From NCBI RefSeq assembly GCF_000220065.1, contig NZ_AFQU01000001.1, positions 1,384,001 through 1,448,000 on the forward strand: a stretch of DNA of 64,000 nt. Direction: 5' to 3'. How positions within the stretch are numbered: the stretch's first letter is position 1; each line of letters begins with the position of its first letter. Under the pieces are notes generated by a model. The model saw only the letters and a list, made by a program, of their open reading frames with translations, ran no database searches and had not been told where the DNA came from. Made by a program: the position numbers and the translations under genes. Shown one piece after another: positions 8,209 through 17,151 of the stretch. Source of the DNA: Streptococcus sp. oral taxon 056 str. F0418 (GTDB taxonomy: Bacteria > Bacillota > Bacilli > Lactobacillales > Streptococcaceae).

Positions 8209-9146
8209 AAGAAGCGATTCAAGAAGGATTGCGTCAATTAGATATTCCTCGAATGAAAGCACATATTACTGTTATTTCTCGTGAGAAAAAAGGTTTTCTA
8301 GGTTTATTTGGTAAAAAGCCTGCCCAAGTTGATGTAGAGCCTATTAGTGAAACAACGATGGTTAAAGCGAATCAAAAAGCTGTTAAAGGTGTGCCTGATG
8401 AAATCAATGCAAAAAACGAACCCGTTAAAAGCGTCAGCGAAGAAACAGTTGATTTAGGACGAGTTGTTGCAGCGATTAAGAAAATTGAAGGAGAAGGTGA
8501 GAAAGTTTCAGATGAAGTGAAGGCTGAGATTCTCAAACATGACAAACAGGCCAACACTATTCTGGAAGAAACAGGAACAATTGAACTCATTAAAGATCAG
8601 GTACAAAATGGCGAACCAGAAGAACCAACAAATCTGACGAAACAAGACTTTGCAGATCTTGGTATTGAAGTAGAAGAAGAAAGCTATAATATCGATGAGG
8701 TTGTAGCGGAAGTCACTGATTATGTACAAGAAATCGTTAATGAAATGGATGTTGAAGCGAGCTTGACATCGAACTACAACCGCCGTACGATCAATATGCA
8801 GATTGATACCAATGAACCAGGACGTGTCATTGGCTATCACGGAAAAGTTCTTAAAGCCTTGCAATTATTGGCTCAAAATTACCTCTATGTTCGTTATGAG
8901 AAAAGTTTCTATATTTCAATCAATGTTAATGATTATGTAGAACACAGGGCTGAAGTGTTGCAAAGCTATGCGCAGAAATTGGCGAATAGGGCGTTGGAAG
9001 AACGCCGTAGCCAGCCGACTGATCCAATGTCTAATAACGAACGCAAAATTATTCACCGCATTATTTCTAAAATGGATGGAGTTACCAGCTATTCAGAAGG
9101 CGATGAACCAAATCGCTATGTCGTTGTGGATATTGATAGCGAATAA
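8181..9146 (+). CDS. jag: RNA-binding protein Jag/KhpB
   Basis: Jag/KhpB is an RNA-binding protein that, with KhpA, post-transcriptionally influences cell elongation and division in streptococci. The start at ATG 8181 gives [12 protein letters not shown], the usual beginning of the Jag-N domain; TTG 8175 is in frame but only four bases from AAGGAGG. The 321-residue protein has the Jag-N domain (1-50), an acidic low-complexity linker, a KH domain with [13 protein letters not shown] (G-x-x-G loop variant) near residue 215, and a C-terminal R3H domain with [13 protein letters not shown]. It overlaps the yidC end. Confidence 0.92.
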   Translation: MVVFTGASVEEAIQEGLRQLDIPRMKAHITVISREKKGFLGLFGKKPAQVDVEPISETTMVKANQKAVKGVPDEINAKNEPVKSVSEETVDLGRVVAAIKKIEGEGEKVSDEVKAEILKHDKQANTILEETGTIELIKDQVQNGEPEEPTNLTKQDFADLGIEVEEESYNIDEVVAEVTDYVQEIVNEMDVEASLTSNYNRRTINMQIDTNEPGRVIGYHGKVLKALQLLAQNYLYVRYEKSFYISINVNDYVEHRAEVLQSYAQKLANRALEERRSQPTDPMSNNERKIIHRIISKMDGVTSYSEGDEPNRYVVVDIDSE

Positions 9147-9156
9147 AGTAAATTTG

Positions 9157-9205
9157 AACGAACCTACTTTTTAGCATGATGTTACAAAGTACGTTCGTTT
9201 TTTAT
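9157..9205 (+). terminator. Terminator of the rnpA operon
   Basis: A stem AACGAAC (9157-9163) with GTTCGTT (9193-9199), plus an inner ACTTT/AAAGT helix, runs into a T tract. Confidence 0.8.
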
Positions 9206-9234
9206 CATTACGTATTTTAGAAGAAGGAATTGAT

Positions 9235-9867
9235 ATGTCATTGTTCCCAGCTATAAAAGCCTATCTTCCCTACCAAGGGACTAAGTATATTGCGCCAGAA
9301 AAAGCAAAAGATCTTCGGGAAGTCATGTTGGATTTGAAATCTAAAGGCCAAGTGGCTCGTAAAGAGTTTATGGATTTGGCTAAAGATTTTCAAATGCTTT
9401 ATCCAAATTTGAGTTTGGAGAGAGCGAGCCAATGGATGAACCAAGCCCAAATCTTGCGCCCTCACTTTTGGAATTATGTGAAAGGTTATGGAGAGATAAC
9501 AGAACCCATGTTTGCCTTGCGTTTATATGGAACTGCAGAAGATTTTGGAGTATCACTTGAGGTTAGCTTCATGGAACGAAAAAAAGACGAATATAGTCTT
9601 TCAAAGCAAAATCGTATCTTACAGGTGCCGATTAAAGAGCCAGTGTATTATTTTGCACAGGAAAAGGGAGTTAGTCAGAGGTTTGATGGAACGGAAGATA
9701 ATCGCCAATTATTGATAAAAAAGGTTCAAGAAGGCCAGATCCGCAAGGTCTTGGCTAAATACGATATCAATCTGTCTAGAGCCAATTCTAAAGAAGAGGT
9801 TTTGTCTGATTTACAAGAAGCAATGTCTGCCTTGATTCCATTTTATGAAGCAACAAGGCCTCTATGA
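9235..9867 (+). CDS. Conserved protein of unknown function (possibly HI_0552 family)
   Basis: A 210-residue soluble protein starting at ATG 9235 behind GAAGGAAT. It has no membrane segments or signal peptide, is rich in Lys, Glu and aromatic residues, and shows no catalytic motif I recognise. The opening MSLFPAIKAYLPYQ and overall length remind me of the HI_0552-like family that Pfam labels a putative glucose-6-phosphate dehydrogenase; I place little weight on that label, as no NADP-binding motif is visible. It sits as a single gene between jag and rpmH and has no obvious functional partner. Confidence 0.6.
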   Translation: MSLFPAIKAYLPYQGTKYIAPEKAKDLREVMLDLKSKGQVARKEFMDLAKDFQMLYPNLSLERASQWMNQAQILRPHFWNYVKGYGEITEPMFALRLYGTAEDFGVSLEVSFMERKKDEYSLSKQNRILQVPIKEPVYYFAQEKGVSQRFDGTEDNRQLLIKKVQEGQIRKVLAKYDINLSRANSKEEVLSDLQEAMSALIPFYEATRPL

Positions 9868-9903
9868 TTACGTTCTCAAAAGGAAACTTATTTTCTGGAA
9901 CTA

Positions 9904-9932
9904 TTGACAAAAGGATTAGAATCATATAGAAT
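9904..9932 (+). promoter_or_regulatory. Promoter of rpmH
   Basis: Consensus TTGACA (9904-9909), 17-bp spacer, TAGAAT (9927-9932). Confidence 0.85.
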
Positions 9933-10006
9933 AGTAAAGTATGTTTAGTAACTGATCACAACTAGCCGGCTAAACGAATACAAGAATCTAAGAGGAGGTA
10001 TTCATC

Positions 10007-10141
10007 GTGAAACGTACTTATCAACCAAGTAAAATCCGTCGCGCGCGTAAACACGGTTTCCGTAATCGTATGTCTACTAAAAACGGTCGTCGCGTACTTG
10101 CAGCTCGTCGTCGTAAAGGACGCAAAGTTTTGGCTGCTTAA
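10007..10141 (+). CDS. rpmH: 50S ribosomal protein L34
   Basis: A 44-residue, extremely basic protein ([17 protein letters not shown]... ending RKVLAA) identical in plan to bacterial L34, a late-assembling protein of the large subunit near the tunnel exit. It starts with GTG at 10007 behind AGAGGAGG. In most bacteria rpmH precedes rnpA; here the order is reversed, with rnpA-yidC-jag upstream and one gene between, as in other streptococci. It has its own strong promoter and terminator. Confidence 0.97.
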   Translation: MKRTYQPSKIRRARKHGFRNRMSTKNGRRVLAARRRKGRKVLAA

Positions 10142-10164
10142 TCAAAACGATTATAACAAGAAAA

Positions 10165-10196
10165 ATCAGTGGAAACTCGAGACCACTGATTTTTTG
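10165..10196 (+). terminator. Terminator after rpmH
   Basis: ATCAGTGG (10165-10172) pairs with CCACTGAT (10183-10190), followed by TTTTTG. Confidence 0.9.
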
Positions 10197-10205
10197 TTTA
10201 GCTTT

Positions 10206-10214
10206 TGGTATAAT
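10206..10214 (+). promoter_or_regulatory. Extended -10 promoter of the tatD operon
   Basis: TGg TATAAT at 10206-10214, 28 bases before ATG 10242. Confidence 0.55.
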
Positions 10215-10241
10215 AGTTAGAAGAAAAGGCAAGGGTAAAAA

Positions 10242-11012
10242 ATGAAAATTTTTGACACACACACACATTTAAATGTGGATGAATTCTCAGGTCGGGAAGC
10301 AGAAGAACTGCAACTGGCTAAAGAACTTAGTGTTACTGCGCACAATGTTGTTGGGTTTGATCAACCGACTATTGAAAGAGCGCTTGAGTTAGCTGACCAG
10401 TACCCAGAAGTCTATGTAACCTTGGGCTGGCATCCGACTGAGGCTGGGACTTATGATGAGGCGGTGGAAGCCTATCTGCTGGACAAACTTCGTCACCCCA
10501 AGGTGCTGGCTCTGGGTGAGATTGGGCTGGACTATCACTGGATGACAGCACCTAAAGATGTTCAGGAGCGGGTATTCCGCCGGCAAATCCAGCTCTCAAA
10601 AGAGCTGAACCTGCCCTTTGTCGTTCACACACGTGACGCATTGGAGGACACCTATGAGATTATCAAGAGTGAGGGCGTAGGTCCTCGTGGTGGCATCATG
10701 CACTCTTATTTGGGTTCTTTGGAAATGGCAGAGCGCTTTATTGAGCTAGGGATGATGATTTCTTTTTCCGGAGTTGTCACTTTTAAAAAAGCGACGGATA
10801 TTCAGGAAGCGGCGCAGCGTATACCTTTGGATAAAATCCTCGTTGAGACGGATGCACCTTACTTGGCGCCAGTTCCCAAGCGTGGTCGAGAAAATAAAAC
10901 GGCCTATACTCGCTATGTGGTAGAGAAAATTGCTGAGCTGCGTGGACTGCCTGTCGAAGAAGTGGCACAAGCAACCTATGATAATGCAAAGAAGGTGTTT
11001 GGGCTTGACTGA
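10242..11012 (+). CDS. TatD family metal-dependent hydrolase
   Basis: TatD proteins are TIM-barrel, metal-dependent deoxyribonucleases of the amidohydrolase superfamily. In this 256-residue product the metal-binding and catalytic positions are clear: DTHTHLN near residue 4 (H-x-H), GEIGLDYHW near residue 88 (Glu ligand), VHTRDA near residue 128, HSYLGS near 153 and VETDAPYL near 203 (catalytic Asp). It leads an operon: rnmV overlaps its last eight bases. The tatD-rnmV-ksgA order is the usual Firmicute arrangement and ties it to RNA/DNA metabolism. Confidence 0.9.
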   Translation: MKIFDTHTHLNVDEFSGREAEELQLAKELSVTAHNVVGFDQPTIERALELADQYPEVYVTLGWHPTEAGTYDEAVEAYLLDKLRHPKVLALGEIGLDYHWMTAPKDVQERVFRRQIQLSKELNLPFVVHTRDALEDTYEIIKSEGVGPRGGIMHSYLGSLEMAERFIELGMMISFSGVVTFKKATDIQEAAQRIPLDKILVETDAPYLAPVPKRGRENKTAYTRYVVEKIAELRGLPVEEVAQATYDNAKKVFGLD

Positions 11013-11574
11013 GAAGATAAAAATCCCTCAGGTAATCGTCGTTGAGGGCAAGGATGATACAGCTAATCTTCAGCGATTTTACCAAGTTGATACTTACGAG
11101 ACGAGAGGATCTGCAATCAATGAAGAAGATCTAGAGCGGATAGAGAAACTGCACCAGCTACGTGGTGTTATTGTCTTTACCGATCCAGATTACAATGGTG
11201 AGCGTATCCGTCGAATGATTATGGAGGCTGTGCCAACTGCTCAGCATGCCTTTCTCCGACGAGATGAGGCAACTCCCAAGTCTAAGAACAAAGGTCGGTC
11301 GCTCGGAGTAGAGCACGCTTCATTTGAGGATTTACAGCAGGCATTGGCTGGGCTGGTCGGATATTTCGATGATGAGGATAATTTTGATATCACCAAAAGC
11401 GATCTTGTGCGACTAGGTCTGCTTATGGGAAGCGACAGCCGTCAGCGTCGAGAGTATTTGGGTGAGCAGCTTCGTATCGGCTATTCCAATGGCAAGCAGC
11501 TCCTCAAACGCTTGGAATTGTTTGGGGTGACCTTGGTGGAAGTGGAAGAAACTATGTGTAAATATTCAAATTAA
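11005..11574 (+). CDS. rnmV: Ribonuclease M5
   Basis: RNase M5 completes 5S rRNA maturation by cutting both ends of the precursor bound to L18. The start was set at TTG 11005, because it gives MTEKIKIPQVIVVEGKDD with the Toprim glutamate motif VEGKDD at the proper place; the frame is open to 10930 but that part lies inside tatD. The second Toprim element FTDPDYNGE (D-x-D) is near residue 57. The 189-residue length fits the family. It overlaps tatD by eight bases, so translation is probably coupled. Confidence 0.92.
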   Translation: MTEKIKIPQVIVVEGKDDTANLQRFYQVDTYETRGSAINEEDLERIEKLHQLRGVIVFTDPDYNGERIRRMIMEAVPTAQHAFLRRDEATPKSKNKGRSLGVEHASFEDLQQALAGLVGYFDDEDNFDITKSDLVRLGLLMGSDSRQRREYLGEQLRIGYSNGKQLLKRLELFGVTLVEVEETMCKYSN

Positions 11575-11585
11575 CGGAGTCAGAA

Positions 11586-12428
11586 ATGAAAAAAGTAATT
11601 ATTACAGGTGGCAATAGTGGTATTGGCTATCAGGCTGCAAAACAATTAGCTGAAAAGGGCTGGTCAGTGACCTTGTTTTGCCGGCGGAAAGAAGCTGCTG
11701 AGCAAGCCTGTGAGGAAATCCGCCAACAAACAGGAAATCCACAAGTAAATTATATCTTGGCTGATTTATCTGATTTGGAGAGTATCAAGAAAGCGGTAGA
11801 ACAGTATATCCAAAAAGAAGAGACATTAGATATTTTAATTAACAATGCGGCTGATTTTGATTTATCAATCAAAAGTCCCGTGATGACCAAAGATGGATTA
11901 GAAAAGCAGTTTGCTACAAATGTAGTTGCTCCCTTTTTGCTTTCTACCTTATTGAGAGGCTTGCTAGAAAAGTCTGAGAACGGTCGGATTATTAATATTT
12001 CTTCTCAAGGGCTGATGCTGTATCCTTTCATAAAGCTTGATTTTGAAAATTTATCTGGCCAAAAACACTACAGTCCTGCTAAGACCTATTATCAAAATAA
12101 ACTAGCCTTGTTGATGCTGTCACTTTATATGCGGAAACAGTGGAAAGGTATTAAGGTACAGGCAATCCGTGTGACCAATGTCAAAGTAGATATGCGCCGC
12201 TATGATCATCTCAGCGCTTTTATGAAAAATCTGTATAAAATTAAGTCAAAATTTTCAATTAGCCCGGAAGAAATGGCGAAAGTCTATACAGCCTTATCTA
12301 CAGAAGATGACTATGAGGGCTTTTTGTATGACGAGAAATGTAGAGAAGTAAAGGCTAACGCATCTGCGTACAAGGAAGAAGACCAGAAAAAACTCTACAC
12401 CTTGCTAGAGCAAATAACCAACTTTTAA
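11586..12428 (+). CDS. Short-chain dehydrogenase/reductase (SDR)
   Basis: A 280-residue NAD(P)-dependent oxidoreductase of the classical SDR type. Visible are the nucleotide-binding TGGNSGIG near residue 7, LINNAAD (NNAG-like) near 86, the catalytic Ser in ISSQG near 139, and YYQNK (Y-x-x-x-K) near 169. A basic CRRKE after the second strand suggests NADPH preference. The length and the retinol-dehydrogenase-like spacing match a widespread group of unknown substrate. It lies between rnmV and ksgA, which are usually adjacent, so it looks like an insertion into that operon; it begins 11 bases after rnmV. Confidence 0.85.
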   Translation: MKKVIITGGNSGIGYQAAKQLAEKGWSVTLFCRRKEAAEQACEEIRQQTGNPQVNYILADLSDLESIKKAVEQYIQKEETLDILINNAADFDLSIKSPVMTKDGLEKQFATNVVAPFLLSTLLRGLLEKSENGRIINISSQGLMLYPFIKLDFENLSGQKHYSPAKTYYQNKLALLMLSLYMRKQWKGIKVQAIRVTNVKVDMRRYDHLSAFMKNLYKIKSKFSISPEEMAKVYTALSTEDDYEGFLYDEKCREVKANASAYKEEDQKKLYTLLEQITNF

Positions 12429-12459
12429 AAGATAAATAAAGAAATAGAAAAGAGAGAGC

Positions 12460-13332
12460 ATGCGTATTGCAGACCATAGTGTGACCCGTGCCATTCTGGA
12501 GCGTCACGGTTTCACCTTTAAAAAATCTTTCGGTCAGAATTTCCTGACGGATACTAATATCCTCCAGAAGATTGTGGACACAGCCGAGATTGATAAAAAG
12601 GTCAATGTCATTGAAATTGGTCCTGGTATTGGGGCATTGACGGAGTTTTTGGCAGAAAATGCTGCGGAGGTCATGGCTTTTGAGATTGATGATCGGCTGG
12701 TGCCGATTTTAGCGGATACCCTGCGCGATTTTGACAATGTGACAGTGGTCAATCAGGATATTCTCAAGGTTGATCTGGCTCAGTACATAGCAGAGTTTAA
12801 GAGTCCAGACCTGCCTATCAAGGTAGTGGCAAATTTGCCCTACTACATCACGACGCCGATTCTCATGCATTTGATTGAGAGCGGAATTCCTTTTAGTGAG
12901 TTTGTCGTAATGATGCAAAAAGAAGTAGCGGATCGGATTTCGGCTCAGCCGAATACCAAGGCCTATGGTAGTTTGTCGATTGCGGTGCAGTATTACATGA
13001 CGGCCAAAGTTGCCTTTATCGTGCCACGGACAGTCTTTGTGCCAGCGCCAAATGTGGACTCGGCTATTCTCAAGATGGTGCGCAGAGACCAGCCTGCAGT
13101 TGCGGTACAGGACGAGAAATTCTTTTTCAAGGTTTCCAAGGCCAGCTTTGTCCACCGTCGGAAGACTCTCTGGAATAACCTGACTAGTTATTTTGGAAAG
13201 TCAGAAGAGATTAAAGCGAAGCTTGAAAGAGCCCTTGAAACGATAGATTTAGCGCCCAATGTTCGTGGAGAATCGCTTGATTTAGAAACATTTGCTCGTT
13301 TGAGTGACGCTTTAAAAGCTGAAGGTCTCTAA
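12460..13332 (+). CDS. rsmA: 16S rRNA dimethyladenosine transferase
   Basis: RsmA (KsgA) dimethylates the two adjacent adenosines in the 3'-terminal helix 45 of 16S rRNA, using S-adenosylmethionine; loss confers kasugamycin resistance. The 290-residue protein shows FGQNFLTD near residue 25, SAM-binding motif [12 protein letters not shown] near 50, and catalytic motif [11 protein letters not shown] near 126. It starts at ATG 12460 behind AGAGAG. It is the last gene of the tatD-rnmV-SDR-rsmA run; the 176-bp repeat with its terminator hairpin follows. Confidence 0.95.
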   Translation: MRIADHSVTRAILERHGFTFKKSFGQNFLTDTNILQKIVDTAEIDKKVNVIEIGPGIGALTEFLAENAAEVMAFEIDDRLVPILADTLRDFDNVTVVNQDILKVDLAQYIAEFKSPDLPIKVVANLPYYITTPILMHLIESGIPFSEFVVMMQKEVADRISAQPNTKAYGSLSIAVQYYMTAKVAFIVPRTVFVPAPNVDSAILKMVRRDQPAVAVQDEKFFFKVSKASFVHRRKTLWNNLTSYFGKSEEIKAKLERALETIDLAPNVRGESLDLETFARLSDALKAEGL

Positions 13333-13350
13333 TAGAGTATGGAAAAGAAA

Positions 13351-13528
13351 AAGAGGCTGGGACAAAAGTCCTAGCCTCTCAATTGTCTTTGGATTGTCGA
13401 GCAAGACGCAGTGGTTGAGTGGGCTCTACTACGCTGATTTCATCAGTTTTTACAGCCCTACTCAACTGTGCGGAGGTGGGACGGCGAAATCGAATTCTAA
13501 CGAATTACCGATTTCTGTCCCACTCTCT
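13351..13528 (-). repeat. Three-hairpin intergenic repeat, copy A
   Basis: About 177 bp, inverted relative to copies B (19553) and C (56034) and differing from each at only a handful of bases. On the minus strand it folds as three consecutive hairpins: an outer GTGGGAC/GTCCCAC arm, a TTGAGTaGGGCT/AGCCCaCTCAA arm, and a terminator-like GAGGCTaGGAC/GTCCcAGCCTC arm (on the plus strand at 13353-13378). It lies between rsmA and the oppositely oriented tRNA-Leu gene. Confidence 0.85.
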
Positions 13529-13538
13529 TTTGTCTTAT

Positions 13539-13620
13539 GCGGAGGAAGGGATTTGAACCCTCACACCCGTACGGGCACATGCGCCTGAAGCATGCGTGTC
13601 TGCCGTTCCACCACCTCCGC
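13539..13620 (-). tRNA. tRNA-Leu (anticodon CAG)
   Basis: On the minus strand the 82-nt sequence opens with GCGGAGG and closes with CCTCCGC, forming the 7-bp acceptor stem. The anticodon arm is CATGC/GCATG around a TTCAGGC loop, giving anticodon CAG. The T arm is AGGG-TTCAAAT-CCCT. A long variable arm marks it as class II. CCA is not encoded. It is a solitary tRNA gene facing rsmA. Confidence 0.93.
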
Positions 13621-13679
13621 TTGCTTTCTATTATAACATATTTTAAAAAAATGCCAATGAGAAAGCAATAGACATTTTA

Positions 13680-13688
13680 TGGTATAAT
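13680..13688 (+). promoter_or_regulatory. Extended -10 promoter of rsgA
   Basis: TGg TATAAT at 13680-13688, 28 bases before the rsgA start. Confidence 0.6.
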
Positions 13689-13715
13689 GGAGGTACTAAT
13701 CTTAAAGGAGTTCTC

Positions 13716-14591
13716 TTGCAAGGAAAAATTATTAAGTCCCTAGCTGGCTTTTATTATGTAGAAAGCAATGGGAAAGTTTATCAAACCAGAGCTCGTGGTA
13801 ATTTCCGAAAAAAAGGACAGACGCCATATGTTGGAGACGAAGTCGAGTTTTCAGCTGAAAAAGATTCAGAAGGCTATATTTTAAAAATAGCAGAACGCAA
13901 AAACAGCCTTATTCGACCGCCCATTGTGAACATTGACCAAGCAGTTGTCATTATGAGCGCAAAAGAGCCGGATTTTAACGCCAACCTGTTAGATCGCTTT
14001 CTAGTTCTTTTGGAACATAAAGGGATTCATCCGATTTTGTATCTCAGCAAGCTGGATTTACTAGAGGTGAGAGATGAGCTTGATTCCTTCTTACAAGTTT
14101 ATCGTTCTATTGGCTACGATGTGGCAAGGAGTGTGGGTGAACTGTTGCCTCTTTTATCAATGAAAACTACCGTTTTTATGGGGCAAACAGGTGTTGGGAA
14201 ATCTACGCTTTTAAATAAAATTGCGCCAGATTTGCAACTGGAAACAGGAGAGATTTCCGAGAGTTTAGGACGTGGTCGACATACAACACGAGCAGTTAGC
14301 TTATACAATCTAAATGGAGGAAAAATAGCGGACACACCGGGTTTCTCATCAATAGATTATGAAGTAAGCCAGGCAGATGAATTAAACCAGGCCTTCCCAG
14401 AAATCGCAGAACGGAGTTGTTCCTGTAAGTTTCGAACTTGCACTCATACGCATGAACCAGGTTGTGCAGTCAAGCCAGCAGTCAAAGATGGCCAAATAGC
14501 ATCTTTTCGCTTTGATAATTATCTCCAATTTCTCAGTGAGATTGAAAATCGTAGAGAAACATATAAGAAAGTAGCAAAAAAACTAAAATAA
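13716..14591 (+). CDS. rsgA: Small-subunit ribosome biogenesis GTPase RsgA
   Basis: RsgA is a circularly permuted GTPase that checks late 30S assembly. The 291-residue product shows an N-terminal OB-fold, then the permuted G motifs: G4-like YLSKLDL near residue 110, P-loop [12 protein letters not shown] near 156, G2 region GRHTTR near 187, and G3 DTPGF near 206. A C-terminal zinc finger follows ([16 protein letters not shown]). It starts with TTG at 13716 behind AAAGGAG. It heads the rsgA-rpe-thiN-rmuC-yhaM run, all closely spaced or overlapping. Confidence 0.93.
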   Translation: MQGKIIKSLAGFYYVESNGKVYQTRARGNFRKKGQTPYVGDEVEFSAEKDSEGYILKIAERKNSLIRPPIVNIDQAVVIMSAKEPDFNANLLDRFLVLLEHKGIHPILYLSKLDLLEVRDELDSFLQVYRSIGYDVARSVGELLPLLSMKTTVFMGQTGVGKSTLLNKIAPDLQLETGEISESLGRGRHTTRAVSLYNLNGGKIADTPGFSSIDYEVSQADELNQAFPEIAERSCSCKFRTCTHTHEPGCAVKPAVKDGQIASFRFDNYLQFLSEIENRRETYKKVAKKLK

Positions 14592-14608
14592 ATAGATAGA
14601 GGAAAAAT

Positions 14609-15268
14609 ATGACACAATATAAAATCGCACCATCCATTCTTAGTGCAGATTATGCAAACTTTGAAAGCGAGCTTAAAAGACTGGAATCAGCAGGAGCAGA
14701 ATATGCCCATATCGATGTAATGGATGGCCACTTTGTCCCTAATATTACATTTGGAGCAGGTGTAGTGGCGAGTATGCGTCCGCATAGCAAGTTGGTTTTT
14801 GATTGCCACTTGATGGTATCTAACCCAGAGAAGCATATAGAAGAATTTGTTCGAGCTGGTGCAGATATTATCGGTATTCATGTTGAAGCAACTCCACATA
14901 TCCATGGCGCTCTACAACAAATCAGAGCTGCAGGTGTTAAGGCTTGCGTTGTATTGAATCCAGGGACGCCAGTTCAAGCGATTAGGCATGTATTGAATCT
15001 AGTTGATCAGGTTCTAGTTATGACTGTTAACCCAGGTTTCGGCGGACAAGCATTCTTACTTGAGACTTTGGTCAAGATACGTGAACTTGCGAGCCTTCGT
15101 GAGCAAGAGGGGCTACAATTTGACATTGAAGTCGACGGAGGCGTTGATAATCAAACGATCAAATTGGCTAAGGAAGCAGGAGCTAACGTTTTTGTGGCAG
15201 GAAGCTACGTATTTAAAGGTGATGTCCATCACCAAGTTCAAACTTTACGGGAAGCATTACATGACTAA
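14609..15268 (+). CDS. rpe: Ribulose-phosphate 3-epimerase
   Basis: Rpe interconverts ribulose 5-phosphate and xylulose 5-phosphate in the pentose phosphate pathway. The 219-residue TIM barrel has the expected APSILSADYANF start (catalytic Ser and Asp regions), HIDVMDGHFVPNITFG near residue 34 carrying metal-binding His/Asp, a second metal-binding stretch FDCHLMV near 65, MTVNPGFGGQ near 138, and EVDGGV near 173. It lies 17 bases after rsgA and overlaps thiN by eight bases, so the three are co-transcribed. Confidence 0.95.
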   Translation: MTQYKIAPSILSADYANFESELKRLESAGAEYAHIDVMDGHFVPNITFGAGVVASMRPHSKLVFDCHLMVSNPEKHIEEFVRAGADIIGIHVEATPHIHGALQQIRAAGVKACVVLNPGTPVQAIRHVLNLVDQVLVMTVNPGFGGQAFLLETLVKIRELASLREQEGLQFDIEVDGGVDNQTIKLAKEAGANVFVAGSYVFKGDVHHQVQTLREALHD

Positions 15269-15893
15269 GATTGCTGTGGTTGCCGGTGGTCAGCTAGAGA
15301 CACTTCCCACAGATGTTGATATTTGGATAGGCGTGGATCGTGGGAGCCTCTATCTGATAGATCGAGAGATTGATCCAGATTTGGCTGTGGGAGATTTTGA
15401 TTCGGTAACGCAGGATGAATTTCAGCGGATTCAGGAAAAGGCTGGAGCTATAATACAGGCTCAACCAGAAAAAGATGATACAGATTTAGAGTTGGCAGTT
15501 ATTGCCTGTTTCGAACGTTATCCAGACGCCAACCTAATGATTTATGGTGCTTTTGGCGGTCGAATGGATCATGCACTGGCCAATGTTTTTCTCCCTAGTA
15601 ACCCGGCCATATCCCCTTTTATGGAACGAATCTTTTTGGTGGATGAACAAAATGTGATGACCTATCGGCCGTCAGGGAAGCACCTGATTGATCCTGTAGA
15701 TAGCATGAAGTACATTGCGTTTATGCCGACGAATGACATCCACTTGATAATTGAAGGAGCAAAATATCCTTTAAATGAAACAAACTTTTTCTTTAAAAAA
15801 GTTTATGCTTCTAACGAATTTATAGGTAAGCCCATTTCTTTGTCTTTTGACTCGGGATATGTGGTGATAATATATAGCAAAGATAGGAAATAA
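15261..15893 (+). CDS. Thiamine pyrophosphokinase
   Basis: This enzyme transfers pyrophosphate from ATP to thiamine, making the cofactor TPP in cells that import or salvage thiamine. ATG 15261 was chosen over the longer open frame because it gives MTKIAVVAGG, the family start, and overlaps rpe by only eight bases. The 210-residue protein has VDRGSLYL near residue 25, the acidic GDFDSV near 47, KDDTDLELA near 72, and GAFGGRMDHALAN near 95, together forming the thiamine/Mg-ATP site of ThiN-type kinases. No TPP riboswitch is seen upstream. Confidence 0.9.
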   Translation: MTKIAVVAGGQLETLPTDVDIWIGVDRGSLYLIDREIDPDLAVGDFDSVTQDEFQRIQEKAGAIIQAQPEKDDTDLELAVIACFERYPDANLMIYGAFGGRMDHALANVFLPSNPAISPFMERIFLVDEQNVMTYRPSGKHLIDPVDSMKYIAFMPTNDIHLIIEGAKYPLNETNFFFKKVYASNEFIGKPISLSFDSGYVVIIYSKDRK

Positions 15894-15894
15894 A

Positions 15895-17151
15895 ATGGAT
15901 ATATTGATCATCATTCTGTTAATTGCTAACATCCTCTTTCTCTTCTTCATTTGGCAAGGGCAAGCGAGGCAAAAAAATAAGGTAAAACGACTATTGGAAG
16001 AAGAATCAGATCGCTTGTCAGATCAAATTGATTACCGTTTGGAACAACAGACCCAGCAGGCATTACTGCAACAAAAAAACTTAGAAATAAGTTTAGGAGA
16101 TCGTTTTAGTTCTCTTCACACAAGTTTGCATAGGGATTTGACAGATTTACGGACAGAAATCAGTGATAATTTGACCAAGAACCGTGATAAGACAGATGAA
16201 CGCATGAAACAGATTCAAGAGTCTAATGAATTACGTTTAGAGCAAATGAGGCAGACAGTAGAAGAAAAACTGGAGAAGACTCTTCAAACTCGCCTTCAAA
16301 CCTCTTTCGAGTCTGTTTCTAAGCAATTAGAGTCAGTCAATCGAGGCTTGGGAGAGATGCAGCATATTGCGCGTGATGTAGGAACACTCAACAAAGTACT
16401 TTCAAACACTAAAACCCGTGGGATTATGGGGGAATTGCAACTCGGTCAGATCATCGAGGATATTTTGACAGCTAATCAGTATGAACGGGAATTTGCAACG
16501 GTGGCTGGCTCCAATGAACGTGTAGAATATGCTATCAAATTACCAGGTCAGACAGAGCATGATTATGTTTATTTACCAGTTGACTCTAAGTTTCCATTAG
16601 CAGACTATTATCGCTTAGAAGAAGCCTATGAGTCGGGGAATAAAGAAGAAATTGAGTTCCACCGAAAATCTTTATTAAATAGCGTGAGACGTTTCGCAAA
16701 AGATATTCGCAGCAAATATCTAGCTCCACCTAGGACTACGAATTTTGGAATAATGTTTTTACCTACTGAAGGGCTTTATTCAGAAGTGGTTCGTAACCCT
16801 GAATTTTTTGATAGCCTCCGTAGAGATGAGCAGATCGTGGTGGCAGGTCCATCTACCTTGTCAGCTTTGTTAAATTCCTTATCTGTTGGTTTTAAAACAC
16901 TCAATATCCAAAAGAGTGCAGATGATATTAGTAAGGTCTTGGGAAGCGTCAAGTTAGAGTTTAATAAGTTTGCAGGGATCCTAATCAAAGCTCAAAAACA
17001 CTTGCAGCACGCTTCGGGTAATATAGATGACTTACTGACTCGTAGGACAAACGCTATTGAACGTACATTACGCCAGATTGAATTGTCTGATGAAGATTTA
17101 CATCTGGATTTACTAGATATATCAGAAGAAGGGGAAAATCATGAAAATTAG
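15895..17151 (+). CDS. rmuC: DNA recombination protein RmuC
   Basis: A 418-residue protein with an N-terminal membrane anchor (ILLIANILFLFFIW, residues 6-20), a long coiled coil from about 25 to 160, and then the conserved RmuC nuclease-like domain, visible as GELQLGQIIEDIL, YLPVDSKFPLADY and GPSTLSALLNSL. RmuC limits rearrangements at inverted repeats in E. coli; it is predicted to be a PD-(D/E)XK-type nuclease, and the VDSKF motif here fits. It starts two bases after thiN and its end overlaps yhaM by 11 bases. Confidence 0.9.
   Translation: MDILIIILLIANILFLFFIWQGQARQKNKVKRLLEEESDRLSDQIDYRLEQQTQQALLQQKNLEISLGDRFSSLHTSLHRDLTDLRTEISDNLTKNRDKTDERMKQIQESNELRLEQMRQTVEEKLEKTLQTRLQTSFESVSKQLESVNRGLGEMQHIARDVGTLNKVLSNTKTRGIMGELQLGQIIEDILTANQYEREFATVAGSNERVEYAIKLPGQTEHDYVYLPVDSKFPLADYYRLEEAYESGNKEEIEFHRKSLLNSVRRFAKDIRSKYLAPPRTTNFGIMFLPTEGLYSEVVRNPEFFDSLRRDEQIVVAGPSTLSALLNSLSVGFKTLNIQKSADDISKVLGSVKLEFNKFAGILIKAQKHLQHASGNIDDLLTRRTNAIERTLRQIELSDEDLHLDLLDISEEGENHEN

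Noticed and set aside
13394..13588. Open frames within the three-hairpin repeats (also 19374-19742 on the minus strand)
   Set aside because: They simply translate the repeat, lack ribosome binding sites, and at copy A run into the tRNA gene.
15240..15300. TPP riboswitch for the thiamine pyrophosphokinase gene
   Set aside because: The gene overlaps rpe and no riboswitch-like sequence is present.
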